The notes beneath the pieces are model-generated. The model did no database searches. It was not told where the DNA came from and saw only the letters and a program-made list of their open reading frames with translations. From positions 62,001 to 126,000 of the forward strand of contig NZ_VNFK01000008.1 in NCBI RefSeq assembly GCF_007786235.1: a DNA stretch of 64,000 bases, in the 5' to 3' direction. Of the stretch, positions 32,951-45,805 are shown piece by piece (position 1 is the first letter of the stretch; every line of letters starts with the position of its first letter). Made by a program: the position numbers and the translations under genes. Origin of the DNA: Paenarthrobacter nitroguajacolicus. GTDB taxonomy: Bacteria > Actinomycetota > Actinomycetes > Actinomycetales > Micrococcaceae.

Positions 32951-34489
32951 ATGAATTTCTTTCCATCGGCGCAGCTTTCCGCCCGCCTGAAGCCTGTGGG
33001 ACTCGGCATCGTCGCCGTGGGCGCAGCGATGCTGCTTGCGTCGTGCAGTCTGCTCCCCCAGCCCGCTACACCTGCTGCAAGCACGCCGACGCCGAGCGAC
33101 GCTCCACTCGAGCGAAACACAGAAATCACGACGGCGGCGTGGGAAGTTCCGCTGGATCCCATCGGACAGCCTGTGGTGGCCGACGGTGTCGCTTTGGTTT
33201 ACGCCAAGAGCACCGCAGGCGTTGCTGCCCATGCCATCTCTGTGGCCGACGGCAAGGAGCTGTGGACGCAGCCCGTTCATCCCGGATATGAAGCGCCGGG
33301 TGTGCCGCTTGAACCTGTGGTGACCAGGACCCCCAGTGGCAAGAGTGCGGCGATCTTCCTGCAGGCCGCAACACCACCAGCCAACGACGGCGGCGAGACC
33401 TGGTGGACAGCGCCCGTAGCCTTTGACCTTGGAACAGGCAAGGAAATCTATCGCGGCAGGGAAGAGCTGGTCAGCACCCGCCCGTTTGCCTGCGACGACG
33501 TCCAGGACCTGTGCTTCATCGCCTTCGATGAAGATGGCCACACTGTGGAACGTTGGGTTGACTTGGAATCCGGCGAGGAAGCGGGCGGTCCCGACATCAA
33601 CCCCCTCAGCGGCAATTTCCGACCGGTGGGCAAGGAACTGTACTCGGTGGTGACGGACGGTGTCGAAAAGTTGGCCCACGTCTCCTACGGCGAGGTGCTC
33701 TGGGAAGTCGAGATCGAAAAAATCTTTGGCAAAGGGGCCAACACCGGAATGGGCTGGCACTTCACCTACTCCAAAAAGCTGGACCTTTACGTCGGCTCCG
33801 TTGGAATCAACCCCACGGAGTTCTCCCCCGACAAATTCACAGGGCAGACCTTCTCACTCAACCTGCGCGAGTCCACCAAAACTGTAGGCTTCCGGGCTTC
33901 CAGCGCACGGGTTCTCTGGACAGCCGAAGGCTCGCAGGTGGAGTGTGCCAAGACAATTGGAACCGCCGCCACCAAATTGGAAGGCGGTGAGGCATTCCCG
34001 GTCAGGTGCGAATATACGGAAGGCCACATTGAGTTCCCTGCCGGGAAATATCGTGGTGGTCTTTCGAAGCTCGTCGGCTACGATCCACTCACCGGCGACG
34101 CAGCTTGGGAAACCAAAGCGGTAGAGGTCCGACACTGGGGCGACTACGGCCTTTTGCCATCGCTCAGCCGTGGAGACCGGGTTATTGCAGGTACTTTTTG
34201 GAGCGCAAACCTTTGGGACACCACCGCCGGGAAATACCGAGGCACATCGTTCGAGGACGTCTTCGTGTGCCTGAAAGAGACCACCTACACCATGCCTCCT
34301 CATGGCCCCTACCAAGATGCTCCCGGGGCAGGGTCCTACTCAGCCTTCCCGTGTGTCAAAGGCGGCACGGCCGTGCCAGCGCTCACCTATGGCGCTCTCA
34401 CCGACGTGAACACCACGGACAATGGCATGGCCATCATCTCCTTGGAGGGGAAAGTGGCTGGCTACAAGCTCCTGAACGGCTTCGTCTAG
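32951..34489 (+). CDS. Beta-propeller-like (PQQ-type) lipoprotein
   Basis: A 512-residue exported lipoprotein: the signal ends in LLASC (Cys32), followed by a Pro/Thr/Ala-rich spacer. The mature part has repeated strand groups of the PQQ/WD-like type, for example GVALVYAKSTAGVAAHAISV then DGKELWTQPV, and GEVLWEVEI, GYDPLTGDAAWETKAV, with a Trp or Phe following Asp/Gly turns. No PQQ ligand set is obvious, so it is probably a structural propeller. Three Cys pairs may be disulphide-linked. Alone between a lipid kinase and the paa operon; function unknown. Confidence 0.78.
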   Translation: MNFFPSAQLSARLKPVGLGIVAVGAAMLLASCSLLPQPATPAASTPTPSDAPLERNTEITTAAWEVPLDPIGQPVVADGVALVYAKSTAGVAAHAISVADGKELWTQPVHPGYEAPGVPLEPVVTRTPSGKSAAIFLQAATPPANDGGETWWTAPVAFDLGTGKEIYRGREELVSTRPFACDDVQDLCFIAFDEDGHTVERWVDLESGEEAGGPDINPLSGNFRPVGKELYSVVTDGVEKLAHVSYGEVLWEVEIEKIFGKGANTGMGWHFTYSKKLDLYVGSVGINPTEFSPDKFTGQTFSLNLRESTKTVGFRASSARVLWTAEGSQVECAKTIGTAATKLEGGEAFPVRCEYTEGHIEFPAGKYRGGLSKLVGYDPLTGDAAWETKAVEVRHWGDYGLLPSLSRGDRVIAGTFWSANLWDTTAGKYRGTSFEDVFVCLKETTYTMPPHGPYQDAPGAGSYSAFPCVKGGTAVPALTYGALTDVNTTDNGMAIISLEGKVAGYKLLNGFV

Positions 34490-34520
34490 GAAGCGCTCCG
34501 GGACCACGTGCCGCGGGCAA

Positions 34521-35300
34521 CTAGCCCTTGAAACTCGGCGCGCGCTTCTCCTGGAAAGCCCGGAAGCCTTCGGCGTAGTCGTCGGTCTTGCAGAGGCGTG
34601 CCTGCTCGGCGTTCTCCTCCACCATGGAATCCCACAGGCCCAGACGCTGGTCGCGGATATGGGCAACAAGTTCCTTGGACGCAACAAAGGCCTGGGTGGC
34701 GCCCGCGGCAACCCGCGAAACAATCGCCCGCGTTTCATCCAGCAAAACATCCGCAGGCATCGCCCGGCTGAACATACCCTGTGCCACGGCTTCGGCCCCG
34801 GACATGAGGTCGGCCGTGTAGATGAGGTCCAAGGTGCGGTGCATTCCGAGGCGTTCGGTGAAGTACCAATGCCCGCCGGAATCAAGCGTCGCACCGAGCT
34901 TCGCAAACGGTGACCCAAACTTGGCGTTCTCCGCCACATACACCACGTCCGTGGCCAGCAGCAGTCCAAGCCCAACTCCCAGGCAAGCACCATGCGCGGC
35001 AGCAAACGTCGGCGCCGGGAACGCAGCCATCTTCTTGAGCAGCGGCTCTACGAGTCCCCCCAGGTAAGCCTGGGCATCGTCGGTTTCGGGAGTCACAGCG
35101 GCGATGTCGCGGCCAGCGCAGAAGGCGCGTCCCTCTCCGCGAAGCAGCAGCGCCCGCACCTCACCGCGCCAGGCGGCGGCAGCAGCGTCGTCGAACGCCT
35201 TATCCAGTTCGGCAAGCGCGTCCTCGTTAAGCGAGTTCAGCTTTTCGGGGGCATTGAGGACAATCTCGGCAATGCCGTTGGCAATGGAGAGCTCGATCAT
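34521..35300 (-). CDS. Enoyl-CoA hydratase/isomerase, phenylacetate pathway
   Basis: A 259-residue crotonase-fold enzyme: NGIAEIVLNAPEKLNSLNED at the N-terminus, the oxyanion region GRAFCAGRDIA near residue 60 and AAHGACLGVGLGLLLATDVV near 105. It is the last gene of the paa operon, 8 bases after paaE, with a strong AAGGAG site. In this pathway crotonases act as the PaaG ring-epoxide isomerase or the PaaF hydratase; sequence alone does not decide which, though the tight paaA-E linkage favours PaaG-like activity. Confidence 0.88.
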   Translation of the reverse strand: MIELSIANGIAEIVLNAPEKLNSLNEDALAELDKAFDDAAAAAWRGEVRALLLRGEGRAFCAGRDIAAVTPETDDAQAYLGGLVEPLLKKMAAFPAPTFAAAHGACLGVGLGLLLATDVVYVAENAKFGSPFAKLGATLDSGGHWYFTERLGMHRTLDLIYTADLMSGAEAVAQGMFSRAMPADVLLDETRAIVSRVAAGATQAFVASKELVAHIRDQRLGLWDSMVEENAEQARLCKTDDYAEGFRAFQEKRAPSFKG

Positions 35301-35308
35301 GGGACTCC

Positions 35309-36514
35309 TTAGACGTCGAAGTCGACGGTAACTTCTTCGCTGGTGGGGTGGGACTGGCAAGTGAGGACGTAGCCCTTGTCCAGCTCGTCCTGTTCAAGGG
35401 CGTAGTTCTCATCCATGGTCACCGTACCGGTGATCAACTTGGCGCGGCAGGTGCCACAGACACCGCCGGCACACGCGAACGGAACGTCCGGGCGGACACG
35501 CAGCGCGGCGTTGAGGATGGACTCGCGTGCGTGCGTGGGGCTGGCAACATCGCCGGTGAGGCCATCCAGCGTGAACGTGATCTTGTACGTGTCCTGCGAC
35601 TCGTCCGCCACAACAGGTCGGCCGGCGTTGCCCTCGGGGCGATCCGGTCGGCCGGTGGTGAAAAGCTCAAACCGGACGTGTTCCGGCTCAACACCCCGGG
35701 CGGCGAGGGTATCGCGGCACAGCTGGACCAACTCGAACGGCCCGCACAGGAACCACTCGTCCACATCCTCGGCACGGATGGCGCTGCTGAGCAGGGTCTG
35801 CAGCTTCTCCGAGTCGATGCGCCCGGTCATCAACGGGGCAATTCGCTGCTCGCGGGACAACACGTGGTGCAGGGCCAGGCGCGACGGGTACTTGTCCTTC
35901 AGGTCCGCCAGCTCCTCCAGGAACATGACGTCCATGGCGGCCTTGTTGGCGTACACCAGGTCGAAGCGTGTCTCCGGGTTGGCAGCCAGCAGCGTCCGTG
36001 CAATCGCGATCACCGGTGTAATGCCCGAACCTGCGGCGATGGCCACGAAGCTGCCCGGCTCCCCCGCCAGTTCCTCCGGGTGGTTCATGGAATTCATGAC
36101 GTTGTGCTGGACTGAGGAGCCGTCCTTGCCGTGCCGCGATATGAACGCACCCTGCGGGCTCATGACGTCCAGGACATCGCCGGCCTTGAGTTCGGCGTTC
36201 GCCCACGTGGAGAACAAACCGCCAAGATCCTTCTTGATAGCTACGCGGATCTCGCTGCTGCCGTCTTCGAAGCTGCGCGGCTCTGCGCAAATCGAGTAAC
36301 TGCGGCGTACCTCGTGCGGCTCGCCGTTCTCATCGGGAAGCGTGGTGCGCAAGGCGACGTACTGGCCGGGAAGGTAGTCATACTGCCCGGCGAGCTCGGC
36401 GGGAACACCGAACGTGACCTCGATGGCATCGTCCGTGAGGCGCCGGACTTCCGCGACGGTCAGGTTGTGGAAAGACGCACGACGGCGGCTGGCCGTCTGT
36501 GTTTCGGTGGTCAT
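35309..36514 (-). CDS. paaE: 1,2-phenylacetyl-CoA epoxidase, reductase subunit PaaE
   Basis: A 401-residue reductase passing electrons from NADPH to the di-iron epoxidase. Order of domains: FAD-binding (RRSYSICAEPRSFEDG), NAD(P)-binding (AIAAGSGITPVIAIARTLLA) and a C-terminal plant-type [2Fe-2S] ferredoxin with FACAGGVCGTCRAK and a later Cys in VLTCQSHP. ATG 36514 (MTTETQ) follows paaD by 10 bases. Confidence 0.95.
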   Translation of the reverse strand: MTTETQTASRRRASFHNLTVAEVRRLTDDAIEVTFGVPAELAGQYDYLPGQYVALRTTLPDENGEPHEVRRSYSICAEPRSFEDGSSEIRVAIKKDLGGLFSTWANAELKAGDVLDVMSPQGAFISRHGKDGSSVQHNVMNSMNHPEELAGEPGSFVAIAAGSGITPVIAIARTLLAANPETRFDLVYANKAAMDVMFLEELADLKDKYPSRLALHHVLSREQRIAPLMTGRIDSEKLQTLLSSAIRAEDVDEWFLCGPFELVQLCRDTLAARGVEPEHVRFELFTTGRPDRPEGNAGRPVVADESQDTYKITFTLDGLTGDVASPTHARESILNAALRVRPDVPFACAGGVCGTCRAKLITGTVTMDENYALEQDELDKGYVLTCQSHPTSEEVTVDFDV

Positions 36515-36524
36515 GGCTGCTTCC

Positions 36525-37094
36525 TTAGAGGACTTTGAAGTAGTCGAACGGTTCCTTGCAGTCCTGGCAGACAAACAACGCCTTGCAGGAGGTGGAACCA
36601 AAGCGGGTGAGTTCCTTGGTGTTGAGCGAGGAACACTGCGGGCATTTCACGGCCAGGCTCAGGCGGACGGGACCCGAATGACCCCCGGCGGCAGCCCTGC
36701 CACTGGGCGGTGCGATCCCGTACTCCTCCAACTTCGCCTTGCCGGAATCGGTCATCCAGTCCGTGGTCCATGCGGGCGACAACACCAGGTTGATATGCGC
36801 ACTCGCGTAGCCCTCGGCCTCGAAGGCCTTCCGCAGGTCGTCGCCAATGGCGTCCATCGCCGGACAACCCGAGTACGTGGGGGTGATGGTGACCTCGACG
36901 GCGGTACCTGAGGCGCCGCCGTCGTGCCTGTCAGTTGCTTCTGTCGGGATGACCCGCACGCCGCGCAAAATCCCCAGGTCCTCGATGGTGAGGACCGGGA
37001 TCTCCGGGTCGCAGACCGTGGACGCAATGTCCCAGGCCCGCTGCTCAGCGGACTTTTCCAGCCCGGTGCGTACCTGCGTTGCCACGCTGGTCAC
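36525..37094 (-). CDS. paaD: Phenylacetyl-CoA epoxidase maturation protein PaaD
   Basis: A 189-residue protein thought to help assemble the iron centre of the epoxidase. The N-terminal DUF59/MIP18 domain has VCDPEIPVLTIEDLGILRGV and TPTYSGCPAMDAIGDD; the C-terminal part has CPQCSS and FVCQDC, a zinc-ribbon-like Cys set. The start is a GTG at 37094 overlapping the paaC stop (GTGA); the longer upstream frame lies inside paaC. Confidence 0.94.
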   Translation of the reverse strand: MTSVATQVRTGLEKSAEQRAWDIASTVCDPEIPVLTIEDLGILRGVRVIPTEATDRHDGGASGTAVEVTITPTYSGCPAMDAIGDDLRKAFEAEGYASAHINLVLSPAWTTDWMTDSGKAKLEEYGIAPPSGRAAAGGHSGPVRLSLAVKCPQCSSLNTKELTRFGSTSCKALFVCQDCKEPFDYFKVL

Positions 37095-38023
37095 CAGCTC
37101 GCGCCGGGGTGTTCGCGGGCCAGGACCTGCATCTCCGCAAGGATGTAGCCCAGGAATTCCGAGTGCTTGCCGCGGCGGCCGCCGCCCAATGCCTGCGGAA
37201 CGCCGGGGATCTGCAAGTCCGCTTCGGTCATGATCTCGCCGGTGAGGCGGTCGAACTCGGCACGGAGGCTGGAGGGCTGAACAGTGACGCCGGCCTCGGC
37301 CAGGCGGGTGGTCAGCTCGTCGTCCTCGAAGAGTTCGTCCACATACGGCCACACGAGCTTGAAGCCCTGGATGATTCGGGCACGCGACTCGTCAGTACCG
37401 CCGGCCAAGCGCAGGACCCACTGGGCACTGTGGTCGCGGTGGTAATCCACTTCCTTCACGGCCTTCGCGGAGATGGCCGCGATGGTGGCGTCCGTGGACT
37501 CCATGAGGCGTGTGTAGAGCTGGTACTGGTAGAAGCTCACGATGAACTGCCGGGCTATGGTCACCGCAAAATCGCCATTGGGCTGCTCGAACAGGTGGGC
37601 AGACCGGAACTCGTGCTCGCGGCGGAAGTACGCGAGGTCGTCCTCGGACTTGCCCCAGGCGGCACCGGCGTAGGTCAGGAAGGAACGTGCGTGGCCCAAC
37701 TGGTCCAGTGCGATGTTGCCGAGGGCTATGTCTTCCTCAAGCTCAGGAGCACGGGAAATCCAGTGGCCCAGGCGCTGGGCGAGGATCAAGCCGTCGTCGC
37801 CGATGCGCAGGGCGAACTCCGCGACGTCGTCGCTGGGCTTGACCTGGCCGCGGCTGATTTCCAGCGCGATGTCCTCGGGACGCAGGGCATTGCCCGGCGT
37901 GATGCGAGTGGCGCTGGCGGACCCATCACCGGATGCGCCGGCTCCGTGAACGCCGACGGAAATGTCGCCGTGGCCTTCGATGGCGAAGTCAGTGTCGTGG
38001 TTGGTCACGTCTTTAGTGCTCAC
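37091..38023 (-). CDS. paaC: 1,2-phenylacetyl-CoA epoxidase structural subunit PaaC
   Basis: A 310-residue ferritin-like subunit that stabilises PaaA. Typical segments: HWISRAPELEEDIALGNIAL, YAGAAWGKSEDDLAYFRREH, EVDYHRDHSAQWVLRLAGGT and AEMQVLAREHPGASW at the C-terminus. The first ~50 residues are a Gly/Asp-rich extension not usual in the family. GTG start overlapping paaB. Confidence 0.95.
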   Translation of the reverse strand: MSTKDVTNHDTDFAIEGHGDISVGVHGAGASGDGSASATRITPGNALRPEDIALEISRGQVKPSDDVAEFALRIGDDGLILAQRLGHWISRAPELEEDIALGNIALDQLGHARSFLTYAGAAWGKSEDDLAYFRREHEFRSAHLFEQPNGDFAVTIARQFIVSFYQYQLYTRLMESTDATIAAISAKAVKEVDYHRDHSAQWVLRLAGGTDESRARIIQGFKLVWPYVDELFEDDELTTRLAEAGVTVQPSSLRAEFDRLTGEIMTEADLQIPGVPQALGGGRRGKHSEFLGYILAEMQVLAREHPGASW

Positions 38024-38397
38024 AGGTGCTTCACGCCTTCACTCTTGGTGTAGTAGGTGGCGTGGCGGTAATCCTTGCCCTGCGGCGACTCGAAGAAGGA
38101 ACCCTTGGAGTCGGGATCGCTGGAGGAAATCGCCTCGGCCGGGACAACCCAGATGGACACACCCTCGTTGCGGCGGGTGTACAGGTCGCGGGCGTTCCGG
38201 AGGGCCATGGCGGCATCCGGTGCGTGCAAGGAACCGGCGTGCACGTGGGAGAGGCCGCGGCTGGACCGCACGAAAACCTCCCACAGGGACCATGGGGATT
38301 CCTGGTGCTCTTCAGTGGTGGCCGCAACCTTGGGGGCCTCGCGGTTGATTTCGCTGGCGGCGCTGCCAGGTGCTTCCGGGTTTCCGTGAGGAGCCAT
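38020..38397 (-). CDS. paaB: 1,2-phenylacetyl-CoA epoxidase subunit PaaB
   Basis: A 125-residue small subunit. The core SPWSLWEVFVRSSRGLSHVH, then DAAMALRNARDLYTRRNEGV and SIWVVPAEAI, is the PaaB pattern; residues 1-30 are a disordered Ala/Glu-rich extension. It overlaps paaA by one base and paaC by four. Confidence 0.95.
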   Translation of the reverse strand: MAPHGNPEAPGSAASEINREAPKVAATTEEHQESPWSLWEVFVRSSRGLSHVHAGSLHAPDAAMALRNARDLYTRRNEGVSIWVVPAEAISSSDPDSKGSFFESPQGKDYRHATYYTKSEGVKHL

Positions 38398-39392
38398 TAT
38401 GCTGCGTTCTCTTTCTGTGCTTGCTTGCGGGCGTAGGCCACTGCTGCTTCCCGAACCCAGGCACCGTTTTCGTGTGCCTCGCGGCGGCGCTCTACGCGCT
38501 GCGAGTTGCAGGGACCGCGGCCGGCAAGGACTTCCTTGAACTCATTCCAGTCCAGGGGTCCGTGCTCCCACTTCTTGGTTTCTTCGTTGAAACGGATGTC
38601 CTTATCAGGGAGGGTCAGTCCGAGGACCCGAACCTGCTCCACCATCATCCCGACGAACCGGCTGCGCAGCTCGTCATTGCTGAAGCGCTTGATGTTCCAG
38701 GCCATGGACTGCTTGGAGTTGGGTGAATCGTCATCCGGCGGGCCGAACATCATCAGCGACGGCGCGTACCAGCGGTTCACTGCATCCTGGGCCATCTGCT
38801 TCTGCGCAGCTGTGCCGTTGGAGAGCTCCAGCAGAATCTCGAAACCCTGCCGCTGGTGGAACGACTCTTCCTTGCAGATGCGCACCATTGCGCGACCGTA
38901 AGGACCGTACGAGGCGCGGCACAGGGGCACCTGGTTGCAGATGGCGGCGCCATCAACAAGCCAGCCGATGGCTCCCATGTCTGCCCAGGAAATCGTGGGG
39001 TAGTTGAAGATGGACGAGTACCGCGCCTTGCCGGCAATCAGGTCTTCCATCATCTGGTCCCGGGATTGTCCCAGGGTCTCGGCGGCCGAGTACAGGTACA
39101 GTCCGTGGCCGGCCTCGTCCTGGACCTTGGCCATGAGGATGGACTTGCGCTTCAAGCTCGGTGCCCTGGTGATCCAGTTGGCTTCCGGCTGCATGCCAAT
39201 GATTTCCGAGTGTGCGTGCTGCGAGATCTGGCGCAGCAAAGTCTTGCGGTAAGCCGCTGGCATCCAGTCGCGCGGTTCGATGCGCGAGTCCTCCGAAATG
39301 ATGCGATCAAAATACGCCTGACCGGCTGCCTCCCGCTCCTGCTCCTCCGGGGACAGCTCAGCGGGCACTGACTGCAGATTCTGCGATGCCAT
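38397..39392 (-). CDS. paaA: 1,2-phenylacetyl-CoA epoxidase catalytic subunit PaaA
   Basis: A 331-residue di-iron oxygenase subunit that epoxidises the aromatic ring of phenylacetyl-CoA. Iron-ligand regions: [33 protein letters not shown] (E-x-x-H) and [17 protein letters not shown] 39392 has a GGAG site; the apparent upstream extension reads through the promoter and is not coding. First gene of the operon. Confidence 0.96.
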   Translation of the reverse strand: MASQNLQSVPAELSPEEQEREAAGQAYFDRIISEDSRIEPRDWMPAAYRKTLLRQISQHAHSEIIGMQPEANWITRAPSLKRKSILMAKVQDEAGHGLYLYSAAETLGQSRDQMMEDLIAGKARYSSIFNYPTISWADMGAIGWLVDGAAICNQVPLCRASYGPYGRAMVRICKEESFHQRQGFEILLELSNGTAAQKQMAQDAVNRWYAPSLMMFGPPDDDSPNSKQSMAWNIKRFSNDELRSRFVGMMVEQVRVLGLTLPDKDIRFNEETKKWEHGPLDWNEFKEVLAGRGPCNSQRVERRREAHENGAWVREAAVAYARKQAQKENAA

Positions 39393-39410
39393 GGTTGCTC
39401 CTAATAAATT

Positions 39411-39455
39411 ACCGACCGTTCGTTCAGAATATGCGGAGCGGATGTTTTCAGTCAA
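39411..39455 (-). promoter_or_regulatory. paaA promoter with PaaR-like operator
   Basis: On the minus strand, TTGACT (39455-39450), an 18-base spacer and TATTCT (39431-39426) form a good sigma-70-type promoter. The region just downstream of the -10 is GAACGAACGGTCGGT (39425-39411), an imperfect inverted arrangement that resembles TetR-type PaaR sites of actinobacteria. A repressor there would block initiation until phenylacetyl-CoA binds. The PaaR identity is inference. Confidence 0.6.
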
Positions 39456-39474
39456 GCTTTTGGGCCGTCACGCA

Positions 39475-39564
39475 GATTCTGCTGGATCATTCCACGCTGC
39501 CCGCCGGCAACCTCCGGCAATACGCGACGGACGGGCCGGCCCACCCGAATGATCCAGCAGAATC
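39475..39564. repeat. Perfect 18-bp inverted repeat flanking 54 bases
   Basis: GATTCTGCTGGATCATTC (39475-39492) and its exact complement (39547-39564) flank a GC-rich 54-base core, in the gap between paaA and phoD. No direct-repeat target duplication was seen. Confidence 0.75.
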
Positions 39565-39614
39565 CGTCACCTCAGCCACACCTTCCGTTCACCGGGGCTC
39601 ATCAGAGTGGAACC

Positions 39615-41282
39615 ATGACTGACCTTTCTCGCCGCGCCCTCGTCAAAACTTCCCTCGCCACACTCGCCGTCGCCGGCGCAACCGCCGCTGGTTCTCCGTC
39701 AGCTTCTGCCTCTCCGGGCGCCATTCCCCTAATCCGCAAGCGCCTCACGCTGCCCACCGGGATCGCCACCGGGGACGTCACCACGGACTCTGCCGTCCTC
39801 TGGTCCCGCGCTTCAGGTCCCGGCCGGCTCACGGCTTTCTTGCAGGCAGTGGACGACTCAGGGGAAATCCTGCGTGGCCGGTACGGTTTCAGCCGCACCA
39901 TCCGTGGTCCCCTGACCACCGATGCCAGCGACTACACCGCCAAGATCCACGCCACCGGCCTGCCCGCAGGTACCCGCTTCGCCCTGGAACTGAATTTCGA
40001 GGATGAGAACGGCCTCGGTGAGGCAGTCCGCGGCACGTTCAGCACGGCGCCCGGTTCCGTGAAGGGAAAGTACGACGGCGGCACGAAAGACGCGAGCGGA
40101 GGCGGCAGGCCGTCGTCTTCCTCGCAGAGCTTCGTCTGGACCGGCGACACCGCAGGCCAGGGCTGGGGCATCAACGAAGACCTGGGCGGCATGCGCGGTT
40201 ACAAAGCCATGCATGCCACCAAGCCCGACTTCTTCATCCACTCCGGCGACACCATCTACGCCGACGGCCCCATCGCTGCCTCCGTGACGGAGAAGGACGG
40301 GCAGGTGTGGCGCAACATCGTCACCGAGGAAGTCTCCAAAGTGGCTGAAACCCTTAAGGAATACCGCGGCCGGCACCGCTACAACTCCTTGGACGCCAAC
40401 ATGCGCGCCATGTTCGCGGACGTGCCCGTGATCGCACAATGGGACGATCACGAGACCACCAACAACTGGTACCCCGGCGAAATGCTGGACGACCCCCGCT
40501 ACACCGAACGGAACGTCAACGTCCTCGCGGCGCGTGGTCGCCAGGCGTGGCAGGAAAATATGCCGATCGCCGACGCCGCAGCGCTGTGGCGCCCCGGAAC
40601 GGTCGACGCCGGCCGGTACCAGCCCGCGCGCATCTACCGGAAGATTTCGCGAGGCCCACAGCTGGACATATTCTGCTTGGACATGCGGACCTTCAAGTCC
40701 CCCAACACCGACGGCAAGGAACCGTACGCCACCAACATCCTGGGCCAGGAGCAGGTGGACTGGCTGATCAAGGAAGTACGGAAGTCCAAGGCAACATGGA
40801 AGGTCATCGCGGCCGACCTGCCGCTCGGCATCATCGTGCCCGATGGCGCTGTAAACCAGGAAAGCCTGGCCAACCGTGACCACGGAGCTCCTTTGGGCCG
40901 CGAACTGGAGATCGCGGGAGTGCTTTCGGCGTTCAAGAAATTTGGCGTGAAGAACACCGTTTGGCTGACCGCCGATGTCCACTACTGCGCCGCGCACCAC
41001 TACTCCCCCGAGCGGGCTTCCTTTACGGACTTCGACCCGTTCTGGGAGTTCGTCGCCGGGCCCATCAACGCTGGCTCTTTCGGGCCAAGTGAGATGGACA
41101 AGACGTTCGGGCCGGAGGTGCTGTTCGCCAAGGCCGGACGCTTCCCTGGTGAGTCACCGCGCGACGGCGAGAACCAGTACTTCGGGCACGTGGACCTCGC
41201 TGCCGATGGTCTCTTTACCGTGAGCCTCCGCAACGCGAATGGTGTGGTGATCTACTCAAAGACGCTCACCCCGGAGCGCTGA
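39615..41282 (+). CDS. phoD: Alkaline phosphatase D family protein (PhoD-like)
   Basis: A 555-residue Tat-exported phosphatase/phosphodiesterase. Signal: MTDLSRRALVKTSLATLAVA with twin Arg, cleaved near SASA. An N-terminal Ig-like domain (residues ~45-150) precedes the metallophosphatase domain with FIHSGDTIYADGP, AQWDDHETTNNWYPGE, FCLDMRTFKSPN and WLTADVHYCAAHHY, which carry the metal ligands. It acts outside the cell on phosphomono- or diesters, possibly teichoic acids. ATG 39615 is chosen because the twin-Arg signal begins there. Confidence 0.92.
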   Translation: MTDLSRRALVKTSLATLAVAGATAAGSPSASASPGAIPLIRKRLTLPTGIATGDVTTDSAVLWSRASGPGRLTAFLQAVDDSGEILRGRYGFSRTIRGPLTTDASDYTAKIHATGLPAGTRFALELNFEDENGLGEAVRGTFSTAPGSVKGKYDGGTKDASGGGRPSSSSQSFVWTGDTAGQGWGINEDLGGMRGYKAMHATKPDFFIHSGDTIYADGPIAASVTEKDGQVWRNIVTEEVSKVAETLKEYRGRHRYNSLDANMRAMFADVPVIAQWDDHETTNNWYPGEMLDDPRYTERNVNVLAARGRQAWQENMPIADAAALWRPGTVDAGRYQPARIYRKISRGPQLDIFCLDMRTFKSPNTDGKEPYATNILGQEQVDWLIKEVRKSKATWKVIAADLPLGIIVPDGAVNQESLANRDHGAPLGRELEIAGVLSAFKKFGVKNTVWLTADVHYCAAHHYSPERASFTDFDPFWEFVAGPINAGSFGPSEMDKTFGPEVLFAKAGRFPGESPRDGENQYFGHVDLAADGLFTVSLRNANGVVIYSKTLTPER

Positions 41283-41290
41283 CTCATGTA

Positions 41291-41342
41291 AGGGGACAGC
41301 ACATGTCCTAATGAGCGTTCATAAGAGCATGTGCTGTCCCCT
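41291..41342. repeat. 15-bp inverted repeat downstream of phoD
   Basis: AGGGGACAGCACATG (41291-41305) and CATGTGCTGTCCCCT (41328-41342) with a 22-base loop, beginning 8 bases after the phoD stop. It may terminate phoD, although no U-tract follows. Confidence 0.7.
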
Positions 41343-41432
41343 ACTTGGGGTGATTCGGCGTATGCTCTCCTCAGCGCAGGCAAGACGCGTTGTTCGCTTT
41401 TGGGTGGGGCCACGTTCGAAGGCAGGGGTTCA

Positions 41433-44887
<3,455 letters not shown>

Positions 44888-44891
<4 letters not shown>

Positions 44892-45805
44892 AAGTCCTGA
44901 TCGCCGACGACGACCAGATCTCCCGGATGATCACCAAGGCCGCCGTTGAGCAGTCCGGTCATGAGTGCATCGTTGCCGTGGACGGAGACTCGGCGTGGCA
45001 GCTATACAAGGAGCACAGCCCGGAAGCTGTGGTGACCGACTTGATGATGCCCGGCCTCAACGGATTGGACCTCTGCCGGGCCATCCGGGCCGCCGAGGAG
45101 GACAGCTACACCTACATCATTCTGGTGACCTCCCACGGCTCACGGAAGGACGTCCTGGCCGGCATGGAAGCCGGTGCTGACGACTATGTCACCAAGCCGT
45201 TGGACCCGTTCAGCCTGCACATCCGGCTCCTGGCCGCCCAGCGCATCACCTCGCTGCACGCGGACCTGGCACGCTACCGCTCTGCGCTGACGGAACAGGC
45301 ACGCACGGACCCCCTGACCAAGTTGCACAACCGCCTGAAGTTGTCCGAGGACCTGGGAAATCTCCACCGCAATGATCACGACTACTGCCTGGCCATGGTG
45401 GATGTGGACAACTTCAAGAGCTATAACGACATCTACGGTCATCAGGCCGGGGACGCTGCGTTGGTAGCGATTGCAACATCGTTGGCTGGCGCGGTCCGAA
45501 AGTCCGACGCCGTCTACAGGTTTGGCGGCGAAGAGTTCCTCCTTGTCCTGGGTGAGCAGTCAACAGCGAGCGCCGGGGCGGTCATGGAACGCGTGCGGTC
45601 AGCCGTGGCGGCCCTGAGGATCGAGCACTCCGGGGACCCTGACGGCATCTTGACCATCAGTGCCGGCGTCTCCGCGTTCACGGACGGGCACCGTGCCGGC
45701 ACCGAGCAGCTTCTCCGCGAAGCCGACCTCGCCCTGTACGCGGCGAAGGCCTCCGGCCGTAACCGGGTGACCTTGGCCAGTGCGCTCCCGCACGGCTCAG
45801 ACTGA
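44888..45805 (+). CDS. Response regulator with diguanylate cyclase output (REC-GGDEF)
   Basis: A 305-residue cytoplasmic protein. Receiver with phosphoacceptor Asp51 (VVTDLMMPGLNG) and Lys in YVTKPLDP; GGDEF domain with DPLTKLHNRLKL and the active-site GGEEF at 213-217. RKSD at 204-207 is an intact inhibitory (I) site. It should make c-di-GMP when phosphorylated, presumably through the HPt domain of the hybrid kinase whose stop it overlaps (ATGA). Confidence 0.95.

Noticed and set aside
39858-41000. Minus-strand ORF of 380 codons inside phoD
   Set aside because: Antisense to metal-binding motifs of PhoD; Val/Gly/His composition typical of a shadow frame.
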